From JAHEEL01 sp963785245 (lineage in GTDB: Bacteria; Actinomycetota; Acidimicrobiia; Spongiisociales; UBA5794), in assembly GCA_963785245.1 (NCBI GenBank), contig CAWAUO010000006.1, positions 372,001 through 436,000 on the forward strand: 64,000 bases of DNA. Reading direction: 5' to 3'. The translations under genes and the position numbers were made by a program. The notes under the pieces were generated by a model. It worked only from the letters and a program-made list of their open reading frames with translations, was not told the origin of the DNA and did not search any database. Of the stretch, positions 44,986 through 53,602 are shown in pieces; the first letter of the stretch is position 1, and each line of letters opens with the position of its first letter.

Positions 44986-45318
44986 ATGCCCGACCCCAAC
45001 GCGATCCCCGACGGCCGTGATCTCATCCGCACAATGGGCTGGACGCCGCTGCCGTATTCATGCACCGGCGTCGTCAGAAAGACCGCCGTGTCGGGCCGCA
45101 ATACCGTCTGGTCGTGGCTGATCCTCATCCCCTGGGCGTCGGATTCGAAGCCCTGGGTGGACGGTACCGAGGTCGTTCCCGCCTCGACCAAGAGCGAAGA
45201 TCAGGAGCGAGAGCAGATTCTCGCGAAGATGCGGAGACTGCTCGATGAACGCTACGGCGAAACGGTCGCCAGCCGAGCGGTCGACGATCTCATCCAGAGC
45301 ATCCTCGAAGACGAGTGA
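44986..45318 (+). CDS. Hypothetical protein, 110 residues
   Basis: No recognised family. The N-terminal part contains DGRDLIRTMGWTPLPYSC and TVWSWLILIPWASDSKPWV; the C-terminal third is a charged helix (EDQEREQILAKMRRLLDERY) ending QSILEDE. ATG 44986 has GAGGA five bases upstream; a GTG at 44956 is in frame. It is followed by a palindromic element. Coding is supported by the codon pattern and ribosome site only. Confidence 0.55.
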   Translation: MPDPNAIPDGRDLIRTMGWTPLPYSCTGVVRKTAVSGRNTVWSWLILIPWASDSKPWVDGTEVVPASTKSEDQEREQILAKMRRLLDERYGETVASRAVDDLIQSILEDE

Positions 45319-45319
45319 T

Positions 45320-45408
45320 CCATTCCGCGGGCTGACGGCGCCATATACAAGGTCGTGAACCCAGGGTTCTCTGCTTTCCATTTGACGCCGTGGGACCACA
45401 GAATGACG
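45320..45408. repeat. Intergenic palindromic element, copy E1 (two-armed form)
   Basis: One core GAACCCAGGGTTC (45357-45369) with an arm on each side: ATTCCGCGGGCTGACGGCGC to the left, and the reverse-complement-like TTTGACGCCGTGGGACCACA with GAATGAC to the right. The other copies carry one arm per core, so this one looks like a head-to-head fusion or an ancestral symmetric form. Confidence 0.8.
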
Positions 45409-45427
45409 AGAGACTCTGGGGCTGTGC

Positions 45428-45482
45428 GTTCCGCGGGCTGACGGCGTCACATACGAGGTGGAGAACCCTGGGTTCGTGGCGC
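45428..45482 (-). repeat. Intergenic palindromic element, copy E2
   Basis: Inverted copy: GTTCCGCGGGCTGACGGCGT, CACATACGAGGTGGA, core GAACCCTGGGTTC, abutting the stop codon of the debranching-enzyme gene (45482). Confidence 0.85.
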
Positions 45483-47542
45483 TAGTGGGGTGGGCGGAGG
45501 AGAACGACGATCGAACGCGGCTCGACTCGATAGGTTGCGGCGGCGAACGGGGCCCCCGCCAGGTCCTCGGCGATGTCGTCCGGCGACGCCAGGCTGGTGT
45601 CGATCACACGGGTCCACTCCCCCGTTGAACCGTCGAGGACGGTGAAGATCACCGGCTCGGTCCACTCGTTGATCATCACGAACAGGTCGTCGTCGCTCTC
45701 CGAGGCACCTCGCAACAGGTACGCGATGCTGTGAGAACCGTCACCAAGATCAGGTGGTCCGTCGGTGCCGTACCACGTGACATCGTCGCGCCAGTAGGTG
45801 CTCCTACCGATCGACGGATGCGCTGCCCTGAACGCGATCATCAGTCGGAAGAACCGCTGCACATCGGCAAACTCGCCGAGGCGGTTCCAATCGAGCCAGC
45901 TGATCTCGTTGTCCTGATTGTACGGGTTGTTGTTCCCGCCCTGCGTGTCGAGAAACTCGTCGCCCATGCGGAACATCGGTACCCCGTTCGACAGCAACAG
46001 GATCGCTGCGAAGTTCTTCGCCTGCTGCCGGCGGACGGCGATGACCTCAGCCGGGGCGTCGACATCGCCTTCCCATCCGTGGTTCGACGACAGGTTGTAG
46101 TCGGATCCGTCGGTGTTGTTGTGACCGTTGGCTTCGTTGTGCTTTCGGTCGTAGGAGACGAGGTCGTACAGCGAGAACCCATCGTGCGCCGTGACGAAGT
46201 TGACGCCCTGGTAGGGCCGGTACGAATCCGGGAGCGTGTCCGGGAAGAGGTCGTCGCTCCCATAGAGACGCCGCATCACCGCAGGGATCTTCCCTCCGTC
46301 GCCGCGCACGAATCCCCGAATGTCGTCGCGAAACGCCCCGTTCCACTGCATCCAGTAGGCGCCGGGGAAGGCCCGACCGAGTTGATAGCTGCCAAGGTCC
46401 CACGCTTCGGCGATCAGCCGCACGTCACGCAGCGTCGGATCGGCCCGGATCGCTGAGATGATGGGCGGATCGCCGAGGTCGATCGTTCCATCCGCTCGGC
46501 GGGTGAAGATCGAGGCGAGGTCGAAGCGGAACCCGTCGACATGCATCTCGTTCACCCAATAGCGCAAGCTGTCCATGATGAATGTTCGGACGAAGCGGTT
46601 GTCGGCTCGAATGATGTTCCCGGTGCCGGCGTCATTTCGATAGAACCGCCGGTCCTCTTCGAGCAGGTAGTAGGTGGTGTTGTCGATGCCTCGCTGCGAG
46701 TACGTCGGGCCGTTGTGATCGCCTTCGGTGGTGTGGTTGAACACCACGTCGAGGATGACCTCGATATCGGCCGCGTGCAGCGCAGCGACGAGATCGTGGA
46801 ACTCATCGAGTTGCTCCCCCACCTCGGCCGACCGTGCGTACTGGCCGTGCAACGCGAAGAACCCGAGTGTCATATAGCCCCAGGTCGAACCCTCTTGCGG
46901 ATCCGCCTGGAAAACCGGCATGAGTTCAACCGCCGTCACCCCGAGTTCCTTGAGATACGGGATCTTCTCAGCGAACCCCGCGTATGTCCCACGCAGATCG
47001 GCTGCGACACCCGACGACCGGTCCCGGGTGAAGCTACGGACGTGGGCCTCGTAGATGACCAGATCGTGACCGTGCATCTTCGGGTGCCGGTCCGTCGCGT
47101 GGCGGCTGGCGGACTCGGCGCAGCAGAGCACCCCAAGTGGCGCCCGTCCAGCGTTCCCGCCGGGACCCCGCGCCGCTTCCCGATCGAAGTTCGGTGGGAA
47201 GTAGACCGCCTTGGCGTAGGGATCGAGCAACACCTTGTTCCGATTGAACCGCAAGCCGTTGGCCGGGTCGAACGGACCGTCGACCGAGTACGAGTAGTAC
47301 GTCGCCGCGGCGACGACATCCTCGGGGATGACACAATGCCAGATTCGGCCGGTCTTGTTCGCCACCGGGTCGAAGTCGTAGGTGAACGAGGGCACATCGA
47401 CGTCGCTCTTCTGATAGAGCTGAAGACGGACCGCCGTCGCGTGCCGGGAGTAGATCGCGAAGTTGTAGGCCCGATACCGGGCCAAGTACGTCACGCCGCC
47501 TCGGCCGGGGTAGCCTTCTCGTGCGATCCAGTCTTCCACCAA
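45482..47542 (-). CDS. glgX: GlgX-type glycogen debranching enzyme (GH13)
   Basis: A 686-residue GH13 enzyme of the isoamylase/GlgX branch. N-terminal CBM48-like beta domain (~1-150), then the barrel: DLVIYEAHVRSFTRD, GVTAVELMPVFQ, VILDVVFNHTTEGD, nucleophile Asp in HVDGFRFDLASIF, acid/base Glu in LIAEAWDLG, and transition-state Asp in NFVTAHDGFSLYDLVSY. NSYDRKHNEANGHNN-like text (YDRKHNEANGHNNTDGSDYN) is typical of GlgX. It hydrolyses alpha-1,6 branches in glycogen remodelling. Monocistronic here. Confidence 0.94.
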   Translation of the reverse strand: MVEDWIAREGYPGRGGVTYLARYRAYNFAIYSRHATAVRLQLYQKSDVDVPSFTYDFDPVANKTGRIWHCVIPEDVVAAATYYSYSVDGPFDPANGLRFNRNKVLLDPYAKAVYFPPNFDREAARGPGGNAGRAPLGVLCCAESASRHATDRHPKMHGHDLVIYEAHVRSFTRDRSSGVAADLRGTYAGFAEKIPYLKELGVTAVELMPVFQADPQEGSTWGYMTLGFFALHGQYARSAEVGEQLDEFHDLVAALHAADIEVILDVVFNHTTEGDHNGPTYSQRGIDNTTYYLLEEDRRFYRNDAGTGNIIRADNRFVRTFIMDSLRYWVNEMHVDGFRFDLASIFTRRADGTIDLGDPPIISAIRADPTLRDVRLIAEAWDLGSYQLGRAFPGAYWMQWNGAFRDDIRGFVRGDGGKIPAVMRRLYGSDDLFPDTLPDSYRPYQGVNFVTAHDGFSLYDLVSYDRKHNEANGHNNTDGSDYNLSSNHGWEGDVDAPAEVIAVRRQQAKNFAAILLLSNGVPMFRMGDEFLDTQGGNNNPYNQDNEISWLDWNRLGEFADVQRFFRLMIAFRAAHPSIGRSTYWRDDVTWYGTDGPPDLGDGSHSIAYLLRGASESDDDLFVMINEWTEPVIFTVLDGSTGEWTRVIDTSLASPDDIAEDLAGAPFAAATYRVEPRSIVVLLRPPH

Positions 47543-47614
47543 CCGCTCCTTCCGAACCCTGCGGAGAGCCTACCGCCGGCACCTCACGCCTTCGCCTTCA
47601 CATACCATGGGGCC

Positions 47615-48082
47615 ATGGACACGATCGTCCGGCCCATCGGCGCACACGAATACGACGCGGCGCGACGTCTTGCCGTCGCTCCCGAACAGCAGGACCTCGT
47701 CGCCTCGGCTGCGTCATCCCTCGACTCGATGGACCGCTACCCCGGATCCGAGCCGCTCGGTATCTTCGCCGACGGGAATCTTGTTGGGTTCATGATGGGT
47801 CAACTCCTCGAAGACGAGACCCCGCGCTCTCCGTATCTCATCTGGGATCTCTTCGTGGCTGACGCCCACCAGAGGCGAGGAATCGGCCGGTCGGCTGTTG
47901 CCGAGGCCGCACGCCACGCGGGAAGCCGCGGGGCTACGGCGGTGATCATCACCTATGAGCCCGCAAACACGATTGCCCGGGATCTTTACCGATCCTGTGG
48001 CTTCGTCGAGACCGGGTCGATCAACGCGGACGGCGAGCATGAGATGGTGAGAACGATCGCTGCGGGACCAGCCGTCGAATAG
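47615..48082 (+). CDS. GNAT-family N-acetyltransferase
   Basis: A 155-residue single GNAT domain: LGIFADGNLVGFMMGQLLED, IWDLFVADAHQRRGIGRSAV (acetyl-CoA loop QRRGIG), AVIITYEPANTIARDLYRSC and GFVETGSINADGEHEMVRTI. ATG 47615 begins the fold; the frame is open upstream but antisense to glgX. Acceptor unknown. Confidence 0.85.
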   Translation: MDTIVRPIGAHEYDAARRLAVAPEQQDLVASAASSLDSMDRYPGSEPLGIFADGNLVGFMMGQLLEDETPRSPYLIWDLFVADAHQRRGIGRSAVAEAARHAGSRGATAVIITYEPANTIARDLYRSCGFVETGSINADGEHEMVRTIAAGPAVE

Positions 48083-48283
48083 CCCTAGACACGCCAACGA
48101 CCCAGCGCGACGATGGGGGCGTAGACAGCAGAGTCCCCGCGGCGCAGAACATTGGGTCCGTAGACCCGCACCCATCGAGGTGACCAGGAAGCAAGCGCCC
48201 TCCGGGGGCTCTGCTGCTGTTCTGACCGTTCCACTATCCGGACGGCGCGGTACCTTGATGGTGAGCAACCCGAGGTGTCCATC

Positions 48284-48826
48284 ATGCGACGAATCGCCAT
48301 CCTCCTCCCCATCCTCGCCCTCGCCCTCGCCGCATGTGGCGGCAGTGACGACGCCGCGGATGTGGCATCCCTCAGCGGAACCGAAGAAGTAGCAGCCGCC
48401 GACACCACGGAACCGCTGTCAGACGAGGAAGCGCTCATCGAGTTCGCCTCGTGCATGCGCGAACAGGGCATGGACTTCCCGGATCCGGTCGTCGATGCGA
48501 ACGGCTACCCGCGTTTCGACTTCGAAGACCCCGAGTCGATCGACCAGGACGCAATGTTCGAGGCCGGAGAGGCATGCCGAGACCTCATCGAGGGCGTGGT
48601 GCTCGGACTCGTCGACTTCGAGAGCTCCGAGTTCAACGACATGTTCCTCGAATATGCGTCCTGCATGCGCGAGCAGGGCATCGAGAACATTCCGGACAGC
48701 ATCGACATCACGTCGATCATGCGCGACGGTGAACTCCCGTTCGACGCGGAGGATCCCGCCTTCATCGCCGCCGACGAACAGTGCCGGGACATCTTCGCCG
48801 AGTTCGCTGCACGATTCGGCGGCTGA
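48284..48826 (+). CDS. Lipoprotein with duplicated Cys-containing motif, paralogue of 10834-11442
   Basis: A 180-residue lipoprotein: signal MRRIAILLPILALALAAC, then an acidic linker. Repeat one is EFASCMREQGMDFPDP ... EACRDLIEG; repeat two is EYASCMREQGIENIPD ... DPAFIAADEQCRDIFAEF. Motif order and Cys spacing match the lipoprotein at 10834 closely. ATG 48284 follows GAGG; GTG 48275 is in frame. The next gene, 53 bases downstream, is an MMPL exporter, so both paralogues sit beside an export system. Confidence 0.75.
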   Translation: MRRIAILLPILALALAACGGSDDAADVASLSGTEEVAAADTTEPLSDEEALIEFASCMREQGMDFPDPVVDANGYPRFDFEDPESIDQDAMFEAGEACRDLIEGVVLGLVDFESSEFNDMFLEYASCMREQGIENIPDSIDITSIMRDGELPFDAEDPAFIAADEQCRDIFAEFAARFGG

Positions 48827-48879
48827 CCAACCGACGGTCGATTGAACGGGCCCTGACCTGACGGCTCTACGATGGGTCC

Positions 48880-51021
48880 ATGGACCGCATCGCTCGCGTC
48901 ATCGTCAGCCACAGTCGTCCGATCCTGGCGGCGACTGCCGTCGTCAGCCTCATTGCCGTGGCGATGCTGTTCCGGATGCAGTTCAACGCCGACATCAGCT
49001 CCTTTGCGCTCACCGGGAGCGATGCGGGCGAATCGTTCGTCGCCCTGCAGGCGAAGTACGAGTCGGCCGATCCGATCAACGTCGTGGTCACGCTCCCCGA
49101 GGGCGAGACGTTCCGCTCCAAGGCCGGTCTGGTCACACTCGTGGAACTCCGGGACAAGATCCTCCAAGTCGAAGGTGTCGAGAGCGTCGCAACGATCGTC
49201 CCGAACGAGAACCCGCTCACCGAGGCACCGATCACGGCATCCGACATCGCCGCAGCGCCGGACGCGATAGTCGTGTCGCTCATCGACGAGAGTCCGGTCG
49301 CCAGCCTGCTCCTCGACGAGAGCGGTCGCAACACGCTGATGCTCGTGATGCCGGCCGACGACGCCGTTGCCTTGGCACGAGACCTCGCCGAACTGGAGCC
49401 GCCGACAGGAGTCGAGATCACCCTTTCGGGGAACCCCGTCATCTTCGCGACGGTGCTCGACATCATGTCGTGGTTCCTCCTGATCATCCCGCCACTCGTC
49501 ATCGGCCTCCTCATCGGTGTCTTCTACCTCACGATCGGCGACCTCCGGCTGAGTGCCCTCTCACTCCTGCCGGCGGGGCTCGGCGCCCTCTGGACGTTCG
49601 GGTTCATCTTCGGCCTCGGGCTGAAAGTCGACATCGTCACCCTGCTTGTACCGATCTTCGTGATCGTCATGGGATCCGCGGATGGTCTCCACTTCGTGAC
49701 CCACTTCCAGGAATCGGCGCAGCAGTCCGACTCCGTTGGACGGGTGCGCGCCGCCCTGTCCGAGGTCGGCGTGCCAATGATCCTGACAACAGTCAGCACC
49801 GCAGCCGGATTCCTCTCCCTCCTCGCAACCGGCGTCTCCCCCATCCGGCAGCTCGGTCTGTTCGCGGCTATCGGCATCTGCTTCGCCGGCGTCATCTCGT
49901 TCTTCTCCCTCCCGGCACTGCTGAGCCGCGTCACGGTGAAGAAGACCGGCAAGAACGCCCTCCTGGGGCCGCGCGTGACGACCGGGCTCAAGGCCCTCGT
50001 ACGGAGCCGCACGCCGGCCATCGTCTTGTGCGGAGCGATCGTGGTGTTTGCCGCCATCTTCATCCCACGGCTGCACGTCGACTCAGATCAGCTGTTCTTC
50101 TTCAAGGACGGCGATCCGGTCCGCGAGGCGTTCGCGAAGACGGAGGAAGTCTTTGGTGGGGCGACGCCGCTCGCCGGGGAGTTCGTCTTCGAACCGGCAC
50201 AGGGACTCGACGGACTCGACCGGGTCGCTGCGGTCTCGCGAGAACTGGAGCAGCTCCCCGGGATCCGGAGAGTGTTCTCTGCGGCCGATGTCGCGGCTGC
50301 ATTGAGTCCGGAAGAGATGCGAGATCTCGTCACCGGGGGGATCGATTTCCCGCTCGGCGACATGGTGAGCACCGACGGACTGCGGTTCATGGTGTTCCCC
50401 TCCGACTTCACGACGGAGGACCTCGAAACGTGGGTGGCGTTCGCTGAGGAGACGCCCGAGATCCGCACGCTCACCGGGATGCCGATCGTGTGGGATGAGA
50501 TCGCGCGCCTGGTCCTCAACGCTCAGATGACCTCGATCATCGTCGCTTTTGTGCTGGTGTCACTGATGCTCCTGATCGCATACCGCAACATCCGCGAGAC
50601 GCTCGTCTCCCTCGTCCCGATCGCGCTCACCATTGCGACCGTGCTGGGCTTCCTGGCCCTGTCGGGGATCAACTTGAACCTCGTTACGGCCATCCTCTCG
50701 AGCATCGTGATCGGCGTCGGCATCGACTACGCGATCCACTTCATCGCCGCCATCAACATCGCGCGCCCGGACGGCGATGGCTACGTCCTGCGCGGAATCG
50801 ACCGGGCCGGACGTCCGATCGTGGCGAACGCACTCGGAATCGCCGTGGCCATGACGGCGCTCTGGTTCTCGCCGCTCAAGGTGCACTCCCAGGTGTCGAT
50901 GATCATGTGGATTGCCATGATCACCAGCGCCCTCACGGCGATCATGGTGATTCCGATGTTCTTGCCACGCGCCAGCGTGCGGGACCCCGTGGCAGCGCCC
51001 AGCCAAGATGCTGCGATCTGA
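48880..51021 (+). CDS. MMPL/RND-superfamily exporter
   Basis: A 713-residue transporter in two homologous halves, each with one helix, a large outside loop and five helices. First half: ARVIVSHSRPILAATAVVSL, ILDIMSWFLLIIPPLVIGLL, ADGLHFVTHFQESAQQSDSV, STAAGFLSLLATGVSPIRQL. Second half: ILSSIVIGVGIDYAIHFIAA, NALGIAVAMTALWFSPLKVH. The IGVGIDYAIHF motif with Asp in TM4 fits the proton relay of RND/MMPL proteins such as HpnN-like or lipid exporters. Substrate unknown; a Cys-motif lipoprotein precedes it. Confidence 0.9.
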   Translation: MDRIARVIVSHSRPILAATAVVSLIAVAMLFRMQFNADISSFALTGSDAGESFVALQAKYESADPINVVVTLPEGETFRSKAGLVTLVELRDKILQVEGVESVATIVPNENPLTEAPITASDIAAAPDAIVVSLIDESPVASLLLDESGRNTLMLVMPADDAVALARDLAELEPPTGVEITLSGNPVIFATVLDIMSWFLLIIPPLVIGLLIGVFYLTIGDLRLSALSLLPAGLGALWTFGFIFGLGLKVDIVTLLVPIFVIVMGSADGLHFVTHFQESAQQSDSVGRVRAALSEVGVPMILTTVSTAAGFLSLLATGVSPIRQLGLFAAIGICFAGVISFFSLPALLSRVTVKKTGKNALLGPRVTTGLKALVRSRTPAIVLCGAIVVFAAIFIPRLHVDSDQLFFFKDGDPVREAFAKTEEVFGGATPLAGEFVFEPAQGLDGLDRVAAVSRELEQLPGIRRVFSAADVAAALSPEEMRDLVTGGIDFPLGDMVSTDGLRFMVFPSDFTTEDLETWVAFAEETPEIRTLTGMPIVWDEIARLVLNAQMTSIIVAFVLVSLMLLIAYRNIRETLVSLVPIALTIATVLGFLALSGINLNLVTAILSSIVIGVGIDYAIHFIAAINIARPDGDGYVLRGIDRAGRPIVANALGIAVAMTALWFSPLKVHSQVSMIMWIAMITSALTAIMVIPMFLPRASVRDPVAAPSQDAAI

Positions 51022-51035
51022 TCGGTCGACGGTCC

Positions 51036-52193
51036 TCAGGCGACGCGCAAGGCTTCTGCCGAGCGTGTCCGAAGCAGTTCGATCGCCACCCAGAACAGCG
51101 CGGCCAGCACAACGAGCGCCGGTGCCACGACCTCGATCCCGAAACGACCGACAAGAATTCCGATCGAACCGGAGAGAAGCGCAACGCCGATGTTCGCTCC
51201 TGCGATCTCGTAGCCAACCGCCCACGGCGTGAATGCGGCGCCGAAGCGTCTCGGCGTCAGCAGGATCTCGAGCGGGAAGACCGCGCCGTGGGACACACCC
51301 GACGCGACAAGGCCGGCGATCCCAAGCCACGGGGTCGGCGCGAGCCACACGAGGGCGAGGCTGGCGACGGTGGCGAACCCGGAGAGCGTCAAGACACGGT
51401 TCGGGTCGACCCGATCTCCGAACACGCCAAGCGCGATCCGCGCGACGGTCATTCCCGCCCAGTAGCCCGCCACCGCCATGCCGGCAACACCGTCGCTGAT
51501 ACCCCGGCCCTCAGTGAATAGGCTGAACGTCCAAGCACCGGTTCCGGCGGCGACGCCCGCGTAGAGGAAGAAGACAGCCACCGACAGCCCGAGGACGAGA
51601 CCATTGTCGCCGACCGACGGTCGACGGCCGGTTCTCCCGACGTTCCCTTCGACAGCGCTGATCGTGGCAAGGAACGCGATGGCAAGGAGGAGGTCGGCGA
51701 CGGCGAGGCTCCCGAACGCGACCCTCCATGACACGCCGAGGGCCAAGAGCACGGTGACGAACAGCGGACCGAGTGTCGATCCGATACCGAACCCGGTGTG
51801 GACGATTCCCATCGCTCGTGCGCCCCGATGCACGGCCACATAGGCGTTCACCCCCGAATCCAGCACTCCACCAGCGAGCCCGAGCATGAATCCGGCGCCG
51901 AGGAACAGCACCCAGTTCGATGACAGGGCGAATGCGGCAAGGCCCAGAGAAGACGCGAATGCGGCGACGACCAGCAACGGGCCAGCCGTGAACCGCCTGG
52001 TGAGTTCACCGTTCGCGAGCGTCGACAGCGTGTAGCCGGCGCCGTAGGCGAACGTGACCAGCCCAAGGTCGGCGAGCGGACGCCCCAGCTCGTCAGCCGC
52101 TGATGGCCACGCGACGCCGATCGCCGCGATCGGCATCCCGAGCAGCACAAAGCTGACCGCCATAACGGCGAACACGCGGTTTCTGGATGTCAC
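51036..52193 (-). CDS. Major facilitator superfamily transporter
   Basis: A 385-residue protein with twelve predicted helices. LANGELTRRFTAGPLLVVAA fits the MFS loop 2-3 motif region, and GFGIGSTLGPLFVTVLLALG and GDRVDPNRVLTLSGFATVAS mark helix 5 and the second-half loop. The pattern looks like the YcaD/FucP-like or Bacillus YfkF-type group but no substrate can be assigned. ATG 52191-52193. Converges on the MMPL gene. Confidence 0.85.
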   Translation of the reverse strand: MTSRNRVFAVMAVSFVLLGMPIAAIGVAWPSAADELGRPLADLGLVTFAYGAGYTLSTLANGELTRRFTAGPLLVVAAFASSLGLAAFALSSNWVLFLGAGFMLGLAGGVLDSGVNAYVAVHRGARAMGIVHTGFGIGSTLGPLFVTVLLALGVSWRVAFGSLAVADLLLAIAFLATISAVEGNVGRTGRRPSVGDNGLVLGLSVAVFFLYAGVAAGTGAWTFSLFTEGRGISDGVAGMAVAGYWAGMTVARIALGVFGDRVDPNRVLTLSGFATVASLALVWLAPTPWLGIAGLVASGVSHGAVFPLEILLTPRRFGAAFTPWAVGYEIAGANIGVALLSGSIGILVGRFGIEVVAPALVVLAALFWVAIELLRTRSAEALRVA

Positions 52194-52235
52194 GGACTCA
52201 GCCTAGGAACGGCCCCAGGCGGCCCGGTCACCAGA

Positions 52236-53144
52236 TCAGGCCGGGGGCGGCACGACCTGCGGTGACGGCTCGGTCTCCCACGTGCCGTACTGCTCGTCGA
52301 CCGTCACCTCGGCGGCCGTCACGGCGCCGAGAAGCCACGTGTCGGTAGCGGTGAAAACAACCTGATCCTCCATGAACGGCAGGACTTCCTCAGGGGTAGC
52401 GACCGTGCGCTCTTCGACCACAATGACGTGGAAACCGAATTCGGTCTCCACCGGGCCGGTGACCTCGCCGATTGGCGCGCTGACGGTCGCTTCGGCAAAA
52501 GCCGACACGTAGGTCGCAGCAGCGCCACATCCCAGTGATCCGCCCTCTGCTCCGCTGCCGGTATCGATCGACACCTCGGCGGCGACGGTGGCGAAGTCTT
52601 CGCCGCCCTCGAGGCGCTCGATCACGGCGTCGGCCTCAGCTTCGGTCTCGACCAGGATGTGCGACGCACAGACCTGGGTGAATTCGAGCGGCGCGGCGTC
52701 GATGGCTTCCTCCGCGTCTTCGACGGTCGGCGTGTCCACCGTCGGTGTCACGAACTCGATCACGGCGTCCTCGATGAGCAACTGGGTTGCGTACCGCTCC
52801 AAGCCCTCCTCAGAGATGTTCTGTGCCTCGAGAAACCCTTCGAGGTCTCCGGCGTACCCTTGGTCGAACAGGATCGTCTCGACCTCGGTGTCGATCTCCT
52901 CCTGCGTCGCCTCGAATCCGAGGTCTGCCTCAGCGGCCTGCTCGATCGCCGTCCACTGGATCAACGGGCTGAGGTACCCGGCCATCTCCTCATCGCTCAG
53001 GTCCTCCTCGGGTTCATAGAAGAGACCATCCACGTCCCCGGTTGTGATTTCGGTTCCGTTGACGGTCGCCGCCGTCGACGACGAACCACTGCACGCAGCG
53101 GCAGTGAGGGCGAGCACGGCGAGCAGAATGAGCAGACGCTTCAT
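52236..53144 (-). CDS. Parvulin-type peptidyl-prolyl isomerase lipoprotein (PrsA/SurA-like)
   Basis: A 302-residue extracytoplasmic foldase: lipobox signal MKRLLILLAVLALTAAAC, SurA_N-like helical region (ATVNGTEITTGDVDGLFYEP; LSDEEMAGYLSPLIQWTAIE), then the rotamase domain ~170-265 (VCASHILVETEAEADAVIER, GEDFATVAAEVSID, GAEGGSLG, EFGFHVIVVEER). ATG 53142-53144 has AAGGA upstream. It should help fold secreted proteins at the outer face of the membrane. A CGACCGTCGAATCT motif lies in its leader. Confidence 0.88.
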   Translation of the reverse strand: MKRLLILLAVLALTAAACSGSSSTAATVNGTEITTGDVDGLFYEPEEDLSDEEMAGYLSPLIQWTAIEQAAEADLGFEATQEEIDTEVETILFDQGYAGDLEGFLEAQNISEEGLERYATQLLIEDAVIEFVTPTVDTPTVEDAEEAIDAAPLEFTQVCASHILVETEAEADAVIERLEGGEDFATVAAEVSIDTGSGAEGGSLGCGAAATYVSAFAEATVSAPIGEVTGPVETEFGFHVIVVEERTVATPEEVLPFMEDQVVFTATDTWLLGAVTAAEVTVDEQYGTWETEPSPQVVPPPA

Positions 53145-53602
53145 GGGGTTCCTTCGTCGGAGATTGTCTCGCGAGGCTAGGGACCCAATCGGCGAAACCC
53201 CTTCGCTCAACCTGAGAATCTCCTCAGATTCGACGGTCGAAGCCGGACCCTCTGGGCCGGACGGTACTCGACCTGCGAAGTGCTGGTGGGCTGAGTGTCG
53301 CCATCCAAGGCCATTCGACCCTTCTCCTGTCGGAATCTGCGTGACAGCTCTGAGGGCACGCGATATTGGAAGCAGCCGTGAGCATCGCCGCAAGGCGCTG
53401 GCCTGTGATCCTCTTCACGTTCAGCCTGATTGCTGCTGGGTAGCTCGCGAGAGGGGCGCCGGCCCCGTTGACGTGCCGTCTCTGTGGTGACTAGTGCCGA
53501 TGGACTATTGCTCAACCATTCTCGTGAAGTGGGGCCATGACGCCGATATTGAACGTAGGCCCGCCGAAAGAATGGCGTGCCACGGTGGAAGAGGTGGCCC
53601 AG
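53145..53602. other. Intergenic region, with motif shared with the 57295 leader
   Basis: About 460 bases with no convincing gene. AGATTCGACGGTCG (53226-53239; CGACCGTCGAATCT on the minus strand) is identical to 57349-57362, also upstream of a minus-strand exported-protein gene. A weak hairpin CTGAG-AATCTC-CTCAG overlaps its left edge. Nothing else was recognised here. Confidence 0.5.

Noticed and set aside
45320..45482. Repeated elements as a CRISPR array
   Set aside because: Copies alternate orientation, spacing is irregular, spacers are absent and no cas genes are present.
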